From Dyella_B jejuensis (lineage in GTDB: Bacteria > Pseudomonadota > Gammaproteobacteria > Xanthomonadales > Rhodanobacteraceae), in NCBI RefSeq assembly GCF_044904675.1, contig NZ_JADIKJ010000012.1, positions 124,001 through 188,000 on the forward strand: 64,000 nucleotides of DNA. The letters are read 5' to 3'. Position numbers and translations under genes: made by a program. Numbering within the stretch: the stretch's first letter is position 1; every line of letters begins with the position of its first letter. This document shows, one piece after another, positions 53,424-62,155 of the stretch. The notes beneath the pieces were generated by a model. It saw only the letters and a program-made list of their open reading frames with translations, did no database searches and had not been told where the DNA came from.

Positions 53424-53451
53424 ACACCCGCTCCTGCGTGCAGGGGCGGGT
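53424..53451. terminator. Hairpin between convergent genes
   Basis: A 12- to 13-bp GC-rich stem (CACCCGCTCCTGC with GCAGGGGCGGGTG). No proper T-run follows, so termination is likely but not certain. Confidence 0.5.
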
Positions 53452-53468
53452 GCTTTGGCCGCACGCTT

Positions 53469-54131
53469 TTAAAGCTCCTGCAGCGCGAAGCTCACCGGGA
53501 CGCGCGCCCATGCCTTGACCGCGTGTCCATCGACCACGGCGGGCTGGAATTGCCAGTTCGCCAGCACCTGTTCGCGCGCGCTCTTATCCAGCAGCGCATG
53601 ACCGCTGCCGTGCTCGACCACCACCTCGAGCGGTTTGCCGGTTTCGTCGACCAATACGCGCAACACCACCGTGCCGGCCATGTGCATGCGCATCGCCTGT
53701 ACCGGAAAACGCAGCGGCGAGGAACGATAAGCCAGCGACACCACCCCCGGTGCCATCATGGGCAAGTCAGTGTGAGCTGGCGTTGCGGTGACGGGCTTGC
53801 TGTTGTCAGAGGGTTCGATGGTTGGCGGGGTGGTCATGACGGGCGGCTGCACGGTTTGCACCGCAGGTACATGCACCGGCGAGGCGACGGGAACCGTCCG
53901 GGGCAATGGCTTCACCTGGATATCGGGTGGCGGCGGGGCTTTCGGCGGCGGCTCGATGAAGCGCACGGTTTGGACCTTCGTCGATGCGAATACCTGTGTC
54001 ACCTGCGGCGCCAGTGGACGCAGGGCAACCAGCAATACGGCAAGGTTGAGAGTGATGGCCGCACTGAGCGCGGCAACGCGCACCCTGTCCGGATGCGCAC
54101 GACGAACGACAGCCAGGCTTACGGACGGCAT
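53469..54131 (-). CDS. TonB-like energy transducer
   Basis: A 220-residue protein: an N-terminal basic stretch, one membrane segment (AALSAAITLNLAVLLVALRP), a Pro/Val-rich periplasmic linker (PPPKAPPPPDIQVKPLPR) and a C-terminal TonB domain (YRSSPLRFPVQAMRMHMAGT, then VVLRVLVDETGKPLEVVVEHGSG). ExbB/ExbD genes are not nearby. GGAGG seven bases before the ATG at 54131 settles the start. It would power a TonB-dependent receptor. Confidence 0.85.
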   Translation of the reverse strand: MPSVSLAVVRRAHPDRVRVAALSAAITLNLAVLLVALRPLAPQVTQVFASTKVQTVRFIEPPPKAPPPPDIQVKPLPRTVPVASPVHVPAVQTVQPPVMTTPPTIEPSDNSKPVTATPAHTDLPMMAPGVVSLAYRSSPLRFPVQAMRMHMAGTVVLRVLVDETGKPLEVVVEHGSGHALLDKSAREQVLANWQFQPAVVDGHAVKAWARVPVSFALQEL

Positions 54132-54420
54132 AAGCGACCTCCTGACGACGATGTGGATGGTGTTGCGTCGGACACGCGGCATGGGGATGCCGGGGGATCG
54201 TGCTGGCGCGGCTCCAGCCTATGCCGGCTGCTTCGGTTTGCGCAATAGCCGTCCATATCCCGTGCAAGCGCGGCGACAGCGCCGCCTATCACGACGATCG
54301 ACCTTGCACCTGCGATGGGTGGCTGGCCCTTGCCGGCGGCGACGATGTCGGCCGGGGAATCGGTCGGGCGGATGGCAGGCCAAAAAAAACCCCGCATGAG
54401 GGGGATGCGGGGCTGCAGGA
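54132..54420. other. Region upstream of the TonB gene
   Basis: About 290 bases without a supported gene. It holds the leftward terminator at 54382-54412 and presumably the tonB promoter. Confidence 0.45.
54382..54412 (-). terminator. Leftward rho-independent terminator without a known gene
   Basis: CCCCGCAT pairs with ATGCGGGG, followed on the minus strand by eight T. It ends a leftward transcript coming from the right, but no annotated leftward gene lies there until 56020. Confidence 0.7.
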
Positions 54421-54555
54421 TTAACAGATAACGGGGAAGCGATATCCGTGGCAGGTATTTTGCGAAGGCGGCACTTGGCCCAATGTGCAGGTCAGGTGAT
54501 CGCCACCTTCACGAGTCCAGCGCAGTGGCGCCTGCCACAATCGGCCGGACACCAT
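54421..54555 (-). CDS. Possible small Cys-containing protein
   Basis: A 44-codon frame beginning MVSGRLWQAPLRWTREGG and ending with three Cys (TCTLGQVPPSQNTCHGYRF, then PVIC). Its stop is nine bases from the terminator, which is the main reason to consider it. No good ribosome site is seen, and a longer frame extends back into the opposite gene. The transcript could also be a non-coding RNA. Confidence 0.3.
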   Translation of the reverse strand: MVSGRLWQAPLRWTREGGDHLTCTLGQVPPSQNTCHGYRFPVIC

Positions 54556-54570
54556 GACGAGGGCGACACC

Positions 54571-55023
54571 ATGGCAAGCAAACGCATCATGAAATCGGCT
54601 GGGGCGGCGGCGATGCTGTGTTGCGCCTGGTTTGGTATGGCAGCGCCGGCGCACGCCAGCCGCGATATCAATTGCCGCATGCATTTCCAGTTGTCGGGAT
54701 GGTCGGCGTTCTATAAGCGGGCCGAAGGCAGCGGCACCATCAGCTGCGACAACGGCCAGCGCATGAATGTGCACCTGCGCGCGGAGGGCGGCGGCCTGAC
54801 CTTCGGCAAGACGCAGGTCGACGATGGCCGCGGCAACTTCACCGGTGTCTACGATATCCACGATGTGCTGGGCCATTACGCCAGCGCCGAAGCGCATGCC
54901 GGCGCGCAGGCCAGCGCCGATAGCCAGGTGCTGACCAAGGGCAACGTTTCCCTTGCGCTGAGCGGCAAGGGGCGCGGCTGGAACCTGGGTATTGCCTTCG
55001 GTGCTTTCATCATCGAACCCTAG
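54571..55023 (+). CDS. Exported protein of unknown function
   Basis: A 150-residue secreted protein with a signal peptide ending AAPAHA. The mature part begins SRDINCRMHFQLSGWSAFYK and has beta-rich Gly-containing segments (GSGTISCDNGQRMNVHLRAE), with two Cys that could pair. I do not recognise the family. The ATG at 54571 has GAGGG upstream. The TAG stop is the end of repeat element copy B. Confidence 0.72.
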   Translation: MASKRIMKSAGAAAMLCCAWFGMAAPAHASRDINCRMHFQLSGWSAFYKRAEGSGTISCDNGQRMNVHLRAEGGGLTFGKTQVDDGRGNFTGVYDIHDVLGHYASAEAHAGAQASADSQVLTKGNVSLALSGKGRGWNLGIAFGAFIIEP

Positions 55024-55212
55024 GGATGCTCTGATCAATGCTACGCAGGCGGCATCACCCCATCGCTTCAAATTCAACATGTTGGGGCCGGCTCTGTCTG
55101 TCCGCATCGCTTCCTCGCTCCATGTACCCTCCCCGCGTGCGCCAACGAACCTATGGTCTGCGAACAGACAGAGCTGGTGATGCCTGCGTAGCATTGATCA
55201 GAGCATCCCTGG
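55020..55212. mobile_element. Palindromic TIR element, copy B
   Basis: The ends repeat those of copy A: AGGGATGCTCTGATCAATGC at the left (from 55022) and its complement at the right (to 55210). The outer edges are CTAG on the left and CTGG on the right. The two core blocks of copy A are present in reverse order and strand, so copy B is inverted relative to A, with a shorter and different centre (about 37 bases). The nested 95-bp insert is absent. Confidence 0.75.
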
Positions 55213-55283
55213 CTTTTCCATAGGCAAACCGGGGCCGGGCCGCTAAGGTGCGGGCTTCGCCCCGTCTAATCCGGGGCCTGGGA

Positions 55284-55961
55284 ATGGCTGGCATGAATGC
55301 ATCAAGCGAGGCGGTGCTTCCACGCTATGGTTTCGGCGACGAGCTGGCCAGCAGCGTGATCCACGGTATTGGCATCCTGCTCAGCGTCATCGGGCTGGCG
55401 CTGCTGGTCATGCGTACCGCCAGCACCGGCACTGCCAGCGACGTGCTGGCCAGCGCGGTCTACGGCATATCGCTGATCTTGCTGTACACGGCATCCACGC
55501 TCTACCACGCCATCCGCATGGAATCGGCGCGGCGCATGCTGCGCACGCTGGATCACATCGCGATCTTCCTGCTGATCGCCGGCACCTACACGCCGTTTAC
55601 CCTGATCGCCTTGCGCGGGGCCTGGGGCTGGAGCCTGTTCGGCATCGTGTGGACCCTGGCCTTGCTGGGCAGCGCGTTGGAATTGGGCATGCTCAAGCGT
55701 TATCGCCGCCTGGCGGTACTGCTGTACGTGGCGATGGGATGGATCGGCATCGCGGCGTTCCGTCCCTTGCTGGCTCATCTGCAAACCGGCGGCATGCTGC
55801 TGCTGCTGGCGGGCGGCATGGCCTACACGCTGGGCGTGCCGTTCTATCTGTGGCGTCGCCTGCCGTACCACCATTCGGTATGGCATTTCTTTGTGCTGGC
55901 CGGAAGCGCGCTGCAGTTCCTGGCGGTGTTTTTCTATGTTGTTCCAGCGACTTCGATATAG
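55284..55961 (+). CDS. Hemolysin III family membrane protein
   Basis: A 225-residue seven-segment membrane protein of the HlyIII/PAQR group. The marks are SSVIHGIGILLSVIGLALLV near the start, TASTLYHAIR, TLDHIAIFLLIAGTYTPFTL, and PYHHSVWHFFVLAGSALQF with the conserved His cluster that binds zinc. The function in Gram-negatives is uncertain; ceramidase-like or cell-membrane roles are suggested for the fold. Confidence 0.9.
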   Translation: MAGMNASSEAVLPRYGFGDELASSVIHGIGILLSVIGLALLVMRTASTGTASDVLASAVYGISLILLYTASTLYHAIRMESARRMLRTLDHIAIFLLIAGTYTPFTLIALRGAWGWSLFGIVWTLALLGSALELGMLKRYRRLAVLLYVAMGWIGIAAFRPLLAHLQTGGMLLLLAGGMAYTLGVPFYLWRRLPYHHSVWHFFVLAGSALQFLAVFFYVVPATSI

Positions 55962-55974
55962 GCGGCCAAACGTC

Positions 55975-56008
55975 CACCGTCATTCCAGCCTGCGCCGGAA
56001 TGACGGTG
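55975..56008. repeat. GTCATTCC palindrome between convergent genes
   Basis: CACCGTCATTCC (55975-55986) and its perfect complement GGAATGACGGTG (55997-56008) form a 12-bp hairpin with a ten-base loop. This is a widespread REP-like unit that may stop transcription from both sides. Confidence 0.6.
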
Positions 56009-56019
56009 CCCGAGGTTGA

Positions 56020-57804
56020 TTACCTGGGCGGCTGCGGCGGCTGCTGCGCAATGAATTGCGTCCGCACCGCCTCCGCCAACTCGTCCGGTGGCAGCAGGCC
56101 CTGGGCGATGATGAAGTCGTTGAAGGCCTGGCGATTGAAATCCTTGCCCAGCGCCAGTTCGGTTTCCAGGCGCAGCTGCTGCAGCCGCATGTAGCCGTAA
56201 AAGTACGCGGTAGCCTGGCCGGGGCTGTCGAAGGTGAAGCGGTCCAGTTCCTCGCGCGTCATCGCCTCGGACAAGCCCACGTCGTAGCGCAGCACGTCAT
56301 GCGCGCGCGCTCGGGTGATCAGCCCGAGGTTCAACATCGGGTCGAGGAAGGCGCGCGCCGCGCGCATCAGCCGGAACTGCAGGGTGGTGAACTGTCCGGC
56401 CGGCGGTTCGTAGGGCAGCATTTCCGATTCGGCATACAGGGCCCAGCCTTCCACATTCACGCTGTTGAACGCGAACAGGCTGCGCGCCAGCGATACGCCG
56501 CGTTCGACCATCGCGGCATATTGCAACTCGTGGCCGGGACGTCCTTCATGCGCGGTGAGCGGCCAGGCCGCGGCCTTGAAGGTGAAATCGTCATAGGTAT
56601 CGGCGGCATGCGCGTGGCCCGACGGATTGCCCATGGTCAGCACGAAGGTGCCGCGCTCGCCATGGTTGTCGATCAGCGGCGGCGGGTCCATGTGCGGCGC
56701 GGGCACGTTGGCGGTTTCCGCATCGGAAGCCAGTCGCATCTGCATCTCGCGCTGCGGTAGCGTAACGATGTGTTCGCGGCGGATGATGTCCTGGATCTGG
56801 CCGATCACCTGGTGGTACCACGGCACTACGTCGTCCTTGCCGAGCTGTTGCTGTTTCAGCGCCTTGATGACGTCGCGGTAATCGGTGGCGGAAAAACCCT
56901 CGGCCCTGGCGACGGTCGGCGCCATCATCTGCATGGCCGAGCGCAGCTCCACGAATTCAAGCTGGGCCTGCTTGATCAGCGCTTCCGGCGGAATGTCGAT
57001 GCCCACCTGCTTGAGGCTGAACACATATAGCGGCTTGGGCAGGCGGAAGTCGGTGCGTTCGCGCGGCACGATGGTGCTGCGGACCCAGGCATCGTAATCC
57101 TTGAGCTGGGCATCCATGGCATCGAGCGCCGCCTTGCTGCGCGCATCGTCGAGCTTGTATTTGGCGAACAGCTGGCGCACGCCTTGCACATAGCGCTGGG
57201 TGTTGGCCAGTTGCTGGTCCACGTTGCCTTTGTACGGACCGAGCAATGGCCGGTTGGCCAATTGCGCGACGGTCTGCGCTTCGGCCAGCTTGGTGATGGG
57301 CGTGCAACCGGGCGCCTGGCCGACATAGCATTGCAGGCGCTCGCGTGCGAAGGGGCGGCGGTTGGCGGCTACTTCGTCGCGCAGCAGCGAGAATTCGCCA
57401 TTGAAGATCAGCTGGCCGACGTCCTGGTAGGGCAGCAGGTATTTATCGTTGAGTTCGATGCCTTCGATCTGCAGGTCGGCGGCATGGATCATGATTTGCA
57501 GATCCTGGCGAACGTTGGTGTCCTGCTCCGTTGCCAGCGTCGCGCGCAGCTTGGAGCGGGCATCGACGTATGCCGCGCGCATGCGCGCATCCGAATCGGG
57601 CTTCAGATCAGTGACCTTGCCGTCATAGCCGGTCATGCCCAGTTGCGTGGCCGCTTCGGGCGTGAAGCGGGCGGTAACGTCGAGCAGGGTCTGGGCATCG
57701 GCATTGCTGCGCGCCACCCACGCGGGCGTCTGCATGGATTGGGCGTGCGCCGATCCGGCAACAGCCAGTGCGATCGCCGCGGTCAGGGCGAGGCGTTTGC
57801 TCAT
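56020..57804 (-). CDS. DUF885 family exported protein
   Basis: A 594-residue protein with a signal peptide (MSKRLALTAAIALAVAGSAH). The core shows WPLTAHEGRPGHELQYAAM and NVEGWALYAESEMLPYEP, an HExxxxH/E pattern like that of zinc-dependent carboxypeptidases, so a peptidase role is likely. Long helical N-terminal region. It stands alone. Confidence 0.88.
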   Translation of the reverse strand: MSKRLALTAAIALAVAGSAHAQSMQTPAWVARSNADAQTLLDVTARFTPEAATQLGMTGYDGKVTDLKPDSDARMRAAYVDARSKLRATLATEQDTNVRQDLQIMIHAADLQIEGIELNDKYLLPYQDVGQLIFNGEFSLLRDEVAANRRPFARERLQCYVGQAPGCTPITKLAEAQTVAQLANRPLLGPYKGNVDQQLANTQRYVQGVRQLFAKYKLDDARSKAALDAMDAQLKDYDAWVRSTIVPRERTDFRLPKPLYVFSLKQVGIDIPPEALIKQAQLEFVELRSAMQMMAPTVARAEGFSATDYRDVIKALKQQQLGKDDVVPWYHQVIGQIQDIIRREHIVTLPQREMQMRLASDAETANVPAPHMDPPPLIDNHGERGTFVLTMGNPSGHAHAADTYDDFTFKAAAWPLTAHEGRPGHELQYAAMVERGVSLARSLFAFNSVNVEGWALYAESEMLPYEPPAGQFTTLQFRLMRAARAFLDPMLNLGLITRARAHDVLRYDVGLSEAMTREELDRFTFDSPGQATAYFYGYMRLQQLRLETELALGKDFNRQAFNDFIIAQGLLPPDELAEAVRTQFIAQQPPQPPR

Positions 57805-57883
57805 GACAGAGATCCCCAGGTTGAAGTGGGGCGAGCTTAGAAGCTTCTCCGGCGGCGTGTCATGGCCCGGAAGTGTGAGGGTG

Positions 57884-57905
57884 GCATTGGTCAGAGCATC
57901 CCTAG
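57884..57905. repeat. Solo end of the TIR element
   Basis: GCATTGGTCAGAGCATCCCTAG matches the 22 outermost bases of the TIR with one difference. No partner end is found nearby. The CTAG again forms the TAG stop of the adjacent DUF456 gene. Confidence 0.7.
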
Positions 57906-58390
57906 GTGTGCAGCAGCCAGACTCCGGCAGCCAGCGCCACGATGACGATCGACAGCACCAGTTTTACCAGCGCGCCGAGCAGCAGGCCCAGCCAGGTACC
58001 GATGCCCACGTGGGTGGAGCGCAGCACACTCTTGCCGGAGACCAGTTCGCCCAGCAACGCGCCGATGAACGGTCCGAGGACCAGGCCGGGCAGGCTGAAG
58101 AAAAGCCCCGCCACGGTGCCGATGGAAGCTCCCCATACGGCCAGCGAACTGGCGCCGACACGTTTGGCGCCAAGCGACGCCGCCACGAAATCCATCATCA
58201 CGCCGAACGCCGCCAGCGCGCCAAGGATGATCAGCCAGGTGCTGCCGATATGCCGATAGCCATCCACGGCGGCAGCCAGCCAGATGCCGCCGAAGATCAT
58301 CGGCATGCCGGGCAATGCCGGCAGCACGGTGCCGATCAGGCCGAACAGGATCAGTGCGATGGCAAGTACGTACAGGGCGATATCGGGCAT
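57902..58390 (-). CDS. DUF456 family membrane protein
   Basis: A 162-residue polytopic protein with four to five hydrophobic segments. It begins MPDIALYVLAIALILFGLIG and contains TVLPALPGMPMIFGGIWLAA, the DUF456 hallmark, then GLVLGPFIGALLGEL. The ATG at 58390 fits the family; the longer frame adds a leader. Function unknown. Its TAG stop is provided by the solo element end. Confidence 0.86.
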   Translation of the reverse strand: MPDIALYVLAIALILFGLIGTVLPALPGMPMIFGGIWLAAAVDGYRHIGSTWLIILGALAAFGVMMDFVAASLGAKRVGASSLAVWGASIGTVAGLFFSLPGLVLGPFIGALLGELVSGKSVLRSTHVGIGTWLGLLLGALVKLVLSIVIVALAAGVWLLHT

Positions 58391-58494
58391 GGTCCGGGTG
58401 CGTTCCTTGGGCAGCATCGCCGCGAATCGGCCACAATAGTCATGGGCCAGCCTCCAGCCGGCAAGTCGCATGTCTCTCTTTTTCCGGTAGTCCT

Positions 58495-59148
58495 GTGCCA
58501 GATATTGCTCCCATCCTGCTGAAAGCCGACGAACTTGGGCGGATCGAGCTCATCGAGCGCGATAGCGTGCGGATGATCCGCCGCGATATCCGCGCCGCGC
58601 GCTGGTGGGCGCGCGTCTTCGCCCAGCGTGCCGCCGCACGCGAAGCGCGCGCGCTGGCCAAGCTGCATGGTGTCGATGGGGTGCCGGCGTTACTGGGCTG
58701 GAACGGACGCGAATTGCTGCGCGGCTATATCGCCGGGCAGCCGATGCAGCAGGCGCAGCCGCGCGATCCGTCCTATTACCGCGATGCATTGCGCCTGCTT
58801 GCGCAACTGCATCGCCGCGGCATCGTGCACAACGACCTGGCGAAAGAACCCAACTGGCTGGTGCGTACCGATGGACGGCCGGCCCTGGTGGATTTCCAGA
58901 TCGCCTGGACCCGTGGTCGCCGCGGTCGCCTGTTCCGCCTGCTGGCGCGCGAAGACTTGCGTCATCTGCTCAAGCACAAGCGTACCTATTGCATGCACGC
59001 GCTCACCGCGCGCCAGCAGGCGATGCTGCAAACGCCCGCGCCGCACTCGCGACTGTGGCGTGCCACCGGCAAGCGGCTATACAAACTGATTGCGCGCAGG
59101 ATCTTCGGATATTGGGATAACGAAGGCAAAGGGCGCGTGCGCGACTGA
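58495..59148 (+). CDS. Small protein kinase-like protein
   Basis: A 217-residue kinase-fold protein of the LPS-core/RIO-like group. The catalytic loop is IVHNDLAKEPNWLV (Asp and Asn present), and the metal loop LVDFQIAW replaces DFG. ARALAKLHGVDGVPALLGWN and GYIAGQPM are typical. A GTG at 58495 is chosen; no convincing ribosome site. The substrate (protein, lipid A or sugar) is open. Confidence 0.8.
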   Translation: MPDIAPILLKADELGRIELIERDSVRMIRRDIRAARWWARVFAQRAAAREARALAKLHGVDGVPALLGWNGRELLRGYIAGQPMQQAQPRDPSYYRDALRLLAQLHRRGIVHNDLAKEPNWLVRTDGRPALVDFQIAWTRGRRGRLFRLLAREDLRHLLKHKRTYCMHALTARQQAMLQTPAPHSRLWRATGKRLYKLIARRIFGYWDNEGKGRVRD

Positions 59149-59219
59149 TCCATCTGCTTGACTCAGGGTTTCGCCGTACGCAGCGCCGCGACCCCAGGGC
59201 GACGCCGCGCAGGCGTGCA

Positions 59220-59996
59220 TCACTTCTCCACGAACGCCCGCTCGATCACGTAATCGCCCGGTTCGCGCGTGCGCGGCGAGGCCTGGAAGCCGCGCGCATC
59301 CAGCAGCGCGGATAGATCATCGAGCATGGCCGGGCTGCCGCACAGCATCAGGCGGTCGGTATCCGGATGGAGCGGCGGCAGGCCGACAGCCTGGCTCATG
59401 GCGCCGTCGACGATGTTGTCGGTGATGCGGCCGCGGTTGCGGAACGATTCGCGCGTCACGGTGGGGTAGTAGATCAGTTTCTGGCGGACCAGCTCGCCCA
59501 GGTATTCGTGTTGCGGCAGTTCGTTCTGCAGGTAATCCGAATAGGCGAGGTCGTCGATATTGCGCACGCCGTGCGCCAGCACGATTTTTTCGTAACGATC
59601 GTAGGTATCCGGATCGCGGATGATGCTCATGAAGGGCGCCAGTCCCGTACCCGTGCCGAGCAGGTACAGGTGCTTGCCCGGCTTGAGATCGGTAAGCACC
59701 AGCGTGCCGGTCGGCTTGCGACTGACGGTAATGCTGTCGCCGCGCTTCAGATGCTGCAGGCGCGAGGTAAGCGGACCGTTCTCCACCTTGATGGAGAAGA
59801 ATTCCAGGTGCTCTTCCCAGCTGGCGCTGGCAATGGAATACGCGCGCATCAGCGGGCGGCCCTCTACTTCCAGGCCGATCATGACGAACTGCCCGCTGTC
59901 GAAGCGGAAGCTCGGGTCGCGCGTGGTGCGAAAGCTGAAAAGACTGTCGTTCCAGTGATGTACGTCAATGACTTGTTCGGTCGCCAAAGCCACCAT
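59220..59996 (-). CDS. fpr: Ferredoxin-NADP reductase
   Basis: A 258-residue flavoenzyme moving electrons between NADPH and ferredoxin or flavodoxin. The FAD motif is MRAYSIASASWEEHLEFFSI, then ENGPLTSRLQHLKRGDSI. The NADP part has LLGTGTGLAPFMSIIRDPD and LMLCGSPAMLDDL. It ends FVEK, like E. coli Fpr (VEKYW). The ATG at 59996 gives the family N-terminus. Confidence 0.94.
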   Translation of the reverse strand: MVALATEQVIDVHHWNDSLFSFRTTRDPSFRFDSGQFVMIGLEVEGRPLMRAYSIASASWEEHLEFFSIKVENGPLTSRLQHLKRGDSITVSRKPTGTLVLTDLKPGKHLYLLGTGTGLAPFMSIIRDPDTYDRYEKIVLAHGVRNIDDLAYSDYLQNELPQHEYLGELVRQKLIYYPTVTRESFRNRGRITDNIVDGAMSQAVGLPPLHPDTDRLMLCGSPAMLDDLSALLDARGFQASPRTREPGDYVIERAFVEK

Positions 59997-60168
59997 GGTT
60001 CGTGTTCTCGGTTGCAATAGGGATACGTGCCGCGCCAAGCAATGACTCGCGGGAGGAGGCGTGGGGGCCGTGCCTTACGAGCGCCGGGCATGCCGCGGCG
60101 ACAGGCGCATAGATTACGCGATCTGGCCGGTTTTCGTGTTAGGGGCTGCTTGACGGCGTCCGCGCTCT

Positions 60169-61053
60169 TCAGTTTGCCAGCGGTTCGGCCAGCGCGGGCC
60201 GGCGCACGCTCAACGCGGTACCGGCGGCCGCCACGATGATCGCGACGATCGCCAGCCACTGCAGCAGGCTGAGCTGTTCGTCCAGTAACAACACGCCGGC
60301 CACCGCCGCAACCGCCGGCTCCAGGCTCAGCAGGGTGCTGAATGTACGGGCCGGCAGCCGGGTCAGCGCGATCATCTCCAGCGAATAGGGCAGGGCCGAG
60401 CTGAGCACTGCCACGCCCAGCGCATACGGCAGCAGCGACGGCGACAGCAAGGCATGGCCGGCATGGGCGATGCCGAACGGGATCGTCAGCAAAGCGCCGA
60501 TCGAGGTGCCGAGGGTTACCGCGTCCGCGCCATGCGACGCGCCGGCCTGCTTGCCCAGCACGATATACAGCACCCAGCCCACGCCGGCGGCCAGCGCATA
60601 CATCACGCCCGCCGGATCGAGCGACTGCACCGATCCACGCAGCGGCAGCAGCAAGCCCAGGCCAGCCACCACCAATGCGATCCAGATAAAGTCGAGCAGC
60701 CGGCGCGAGCCGAGCAAGGCCAATGCCAGCGGCCCGGTGAATTCCAGCGCGACCGCAATGCCCAGCGGAATCGTGCGCAGCGACAGGTAGAACACCAGAT
60801 TCATGGCGCCCATCGACAGGCCGTACCCCCACAGCGCGCGCCAGTCGCGCTTGCGGCCAGAGCGGCGCCACGGCCGGCGCCACAGCAGCAGGATCAATGC
60901 GCTGAGTCCAAGCCGATAGGCGGTGGCGCCCTGCGCGCCGACCTGCGGAAAAAGATGCTTGGCCAGCGACGCACCGCATTGGTACGACACCATGCTGATC
61001 AGCAGCGCGCCAATCGCGAGCGCGACCGGTGCAAGGGTGGAACGTGATGACAT
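60169..61053 (-). CDS. rhtA: EamA transporter, RhtA-like threonine/homoserine exporter
   Basis: A 294-residue inner-membrane exporter with ten hydrophobic segments in two EamA repeats. SYQCGASLAKHLFPQVGAQG, MGAMNLVFYLSLRTIPLGIA and SALPYSLEMIALTRLPARTF match RhtA closely, as does the length. The ATG at 61053 is used; the longer frame is leader. Confidence 0.88.
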   Translation of the reverse strand: MSSRSTLAPVALAIGALLISMVSYQCGASLAKHLFPQVGAQGATAYRLGLSALILLLWRRPWRRSGRKRDWRALWGYGLSMGAMNLVFYLSLRTIPLGIAVALEFTGPLALALLGSRRLLDFIWIALVVAGLGLLLPLRGSVQSLDPAGVMYALAAGVGWVLYIVLGKQAGASHGADAVTLGTSIGALLTIPFGIAHAGHALLSPSLLPYALGVAVLSSALPYSLEMIALTRLPARTFSTLLSLEPAVAAVAGVLLLDEQLSLLQWLAIVAIIVAAAGTALSVRRPALAEPLAN

Positions 61054-61282
61054 GCGCACAGCCGTGGCGGAAGCAGTTCGCCGATGATGCCTGCATCGTC
61101 GTGCATGGCGCACCGTTCGGGCCACCTCGCCTTCAGTTTCTGCTGACGGCATCTGGCAGCAGTGTGCGTCAGGGCCCGCCAAGGCATGTCCGTAGCGCTG
61201 TCTGGTGTGCAACCGTCCATGCCGTGGCCGCATCTTGGGTAATGCTCAGGCTCAACATCGAAGCTTGCACAAGGAGATATTC

Positions 61283-61783
61283 ATGCTCTTGCATCCAGGG
61301 CATTCGGCGGTCGCATGCCTTGCCGCCATGTTCGCCATACCATTCGCCTGGGCTGGACCGGCCTCACATCCGGCGATAGCCGGCACGCCGCTCACGGTCA
61401 CCATCGCCGCGCAGGACAGCGCGCTGTTCAATGCCTATAACCATTGCGACCTCGTCACATTTGCGCGCTATATCGCCCCGGATATCGAGTTCTACCACGA
61501 CAAAGGCGGTTTGACGCTCGGACGCGCGAACATGGTCGAAAGCATCCGGCACGCCATATGCGGAAAACTTCGTCGCGAACTTATGCCCGGCACGCTGGAG
61601 GTCTATCCCATCAAGGACTATGGCGCGGTCGAAATCGGCGAGCACCGCTTTTGCGAGCTAAGCACCGGCCGCTGCGACGCGGTGGGGCGATTCATCCACC
61701 TGTGGAGATACCGCAACGGTAGCTGGCAGCTCAGCCGGGTGATCAGCTACGACCACCACAAAGAAACAGCATCGCCCGGATAG
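61283..61783 (+). CDS. Exported NTF2-like (DUF4440-type) protein
   Basis: A 166-residue protein with a signal peptide (MLLHPGHSAVACLAAMFAIP, then FAWA). The mature part has an NTF2-like cone: LFNAYNHCDLVTFARYIAPD, IEFYHDKGGLTLGRANMVES, and a final WQLSRVISYDHH. AAGGAG precedes the start by seven bases. The ligand or reaction is unknown. Confidence 0.82.
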   Translation: MLLHPGHSAVACLAAMFAIPFAWAGPASHPAIAGTPLTVTIAAQDSALFNAYNHCDLVTFARYIAPDIEFYHDKGGLTLGRANMVESIRHAICGKLRRELMPGTLEVYPIKDYGAVEIGEHRFCELSTGRCDAVGRFIHLWRYRNGSWQLSRVISYDHHKETASPG

Positions 61784-62155
61784 CAGGCGGGATGAGGTGG
61801 ATGCTCGCTGAGTCGAATGAGTCATTGGCGCTGGATCGAGCAGATCAGCTAGGCCGGGACCTGGCCATGGCGGCCTGCACTGATCGGCGTCCACGAATAC
61901 GATGGCGCGCACCTCTTCTTTCGCCAATTGCCCTGTTGCGTGTATCGCTATGTGGTTCGCCATCCGATCCAGGTGCTCGCTTGCTTATCTGGCAGGCTGC
62001 CAGTTCGATATGCAGCTGGGCATGGGCAGGCTGCGATACCTGTCGCCCACAACCCATCGGCGAGGTGACTTTCGTCAGGTGCAGATCATGACTGACGCCA
62101 GCTGATAGGGGTGGAGCGGTGCGGCACCATGTTTCCTCGAGAAAAGGAAACTTTT
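61784..62155. other. Intergenic region before the rhomboid gene
   Basis: About 370 bases with no supported gene, repeat or terminator; short frames here resemble no family. Confidence 0.45.
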
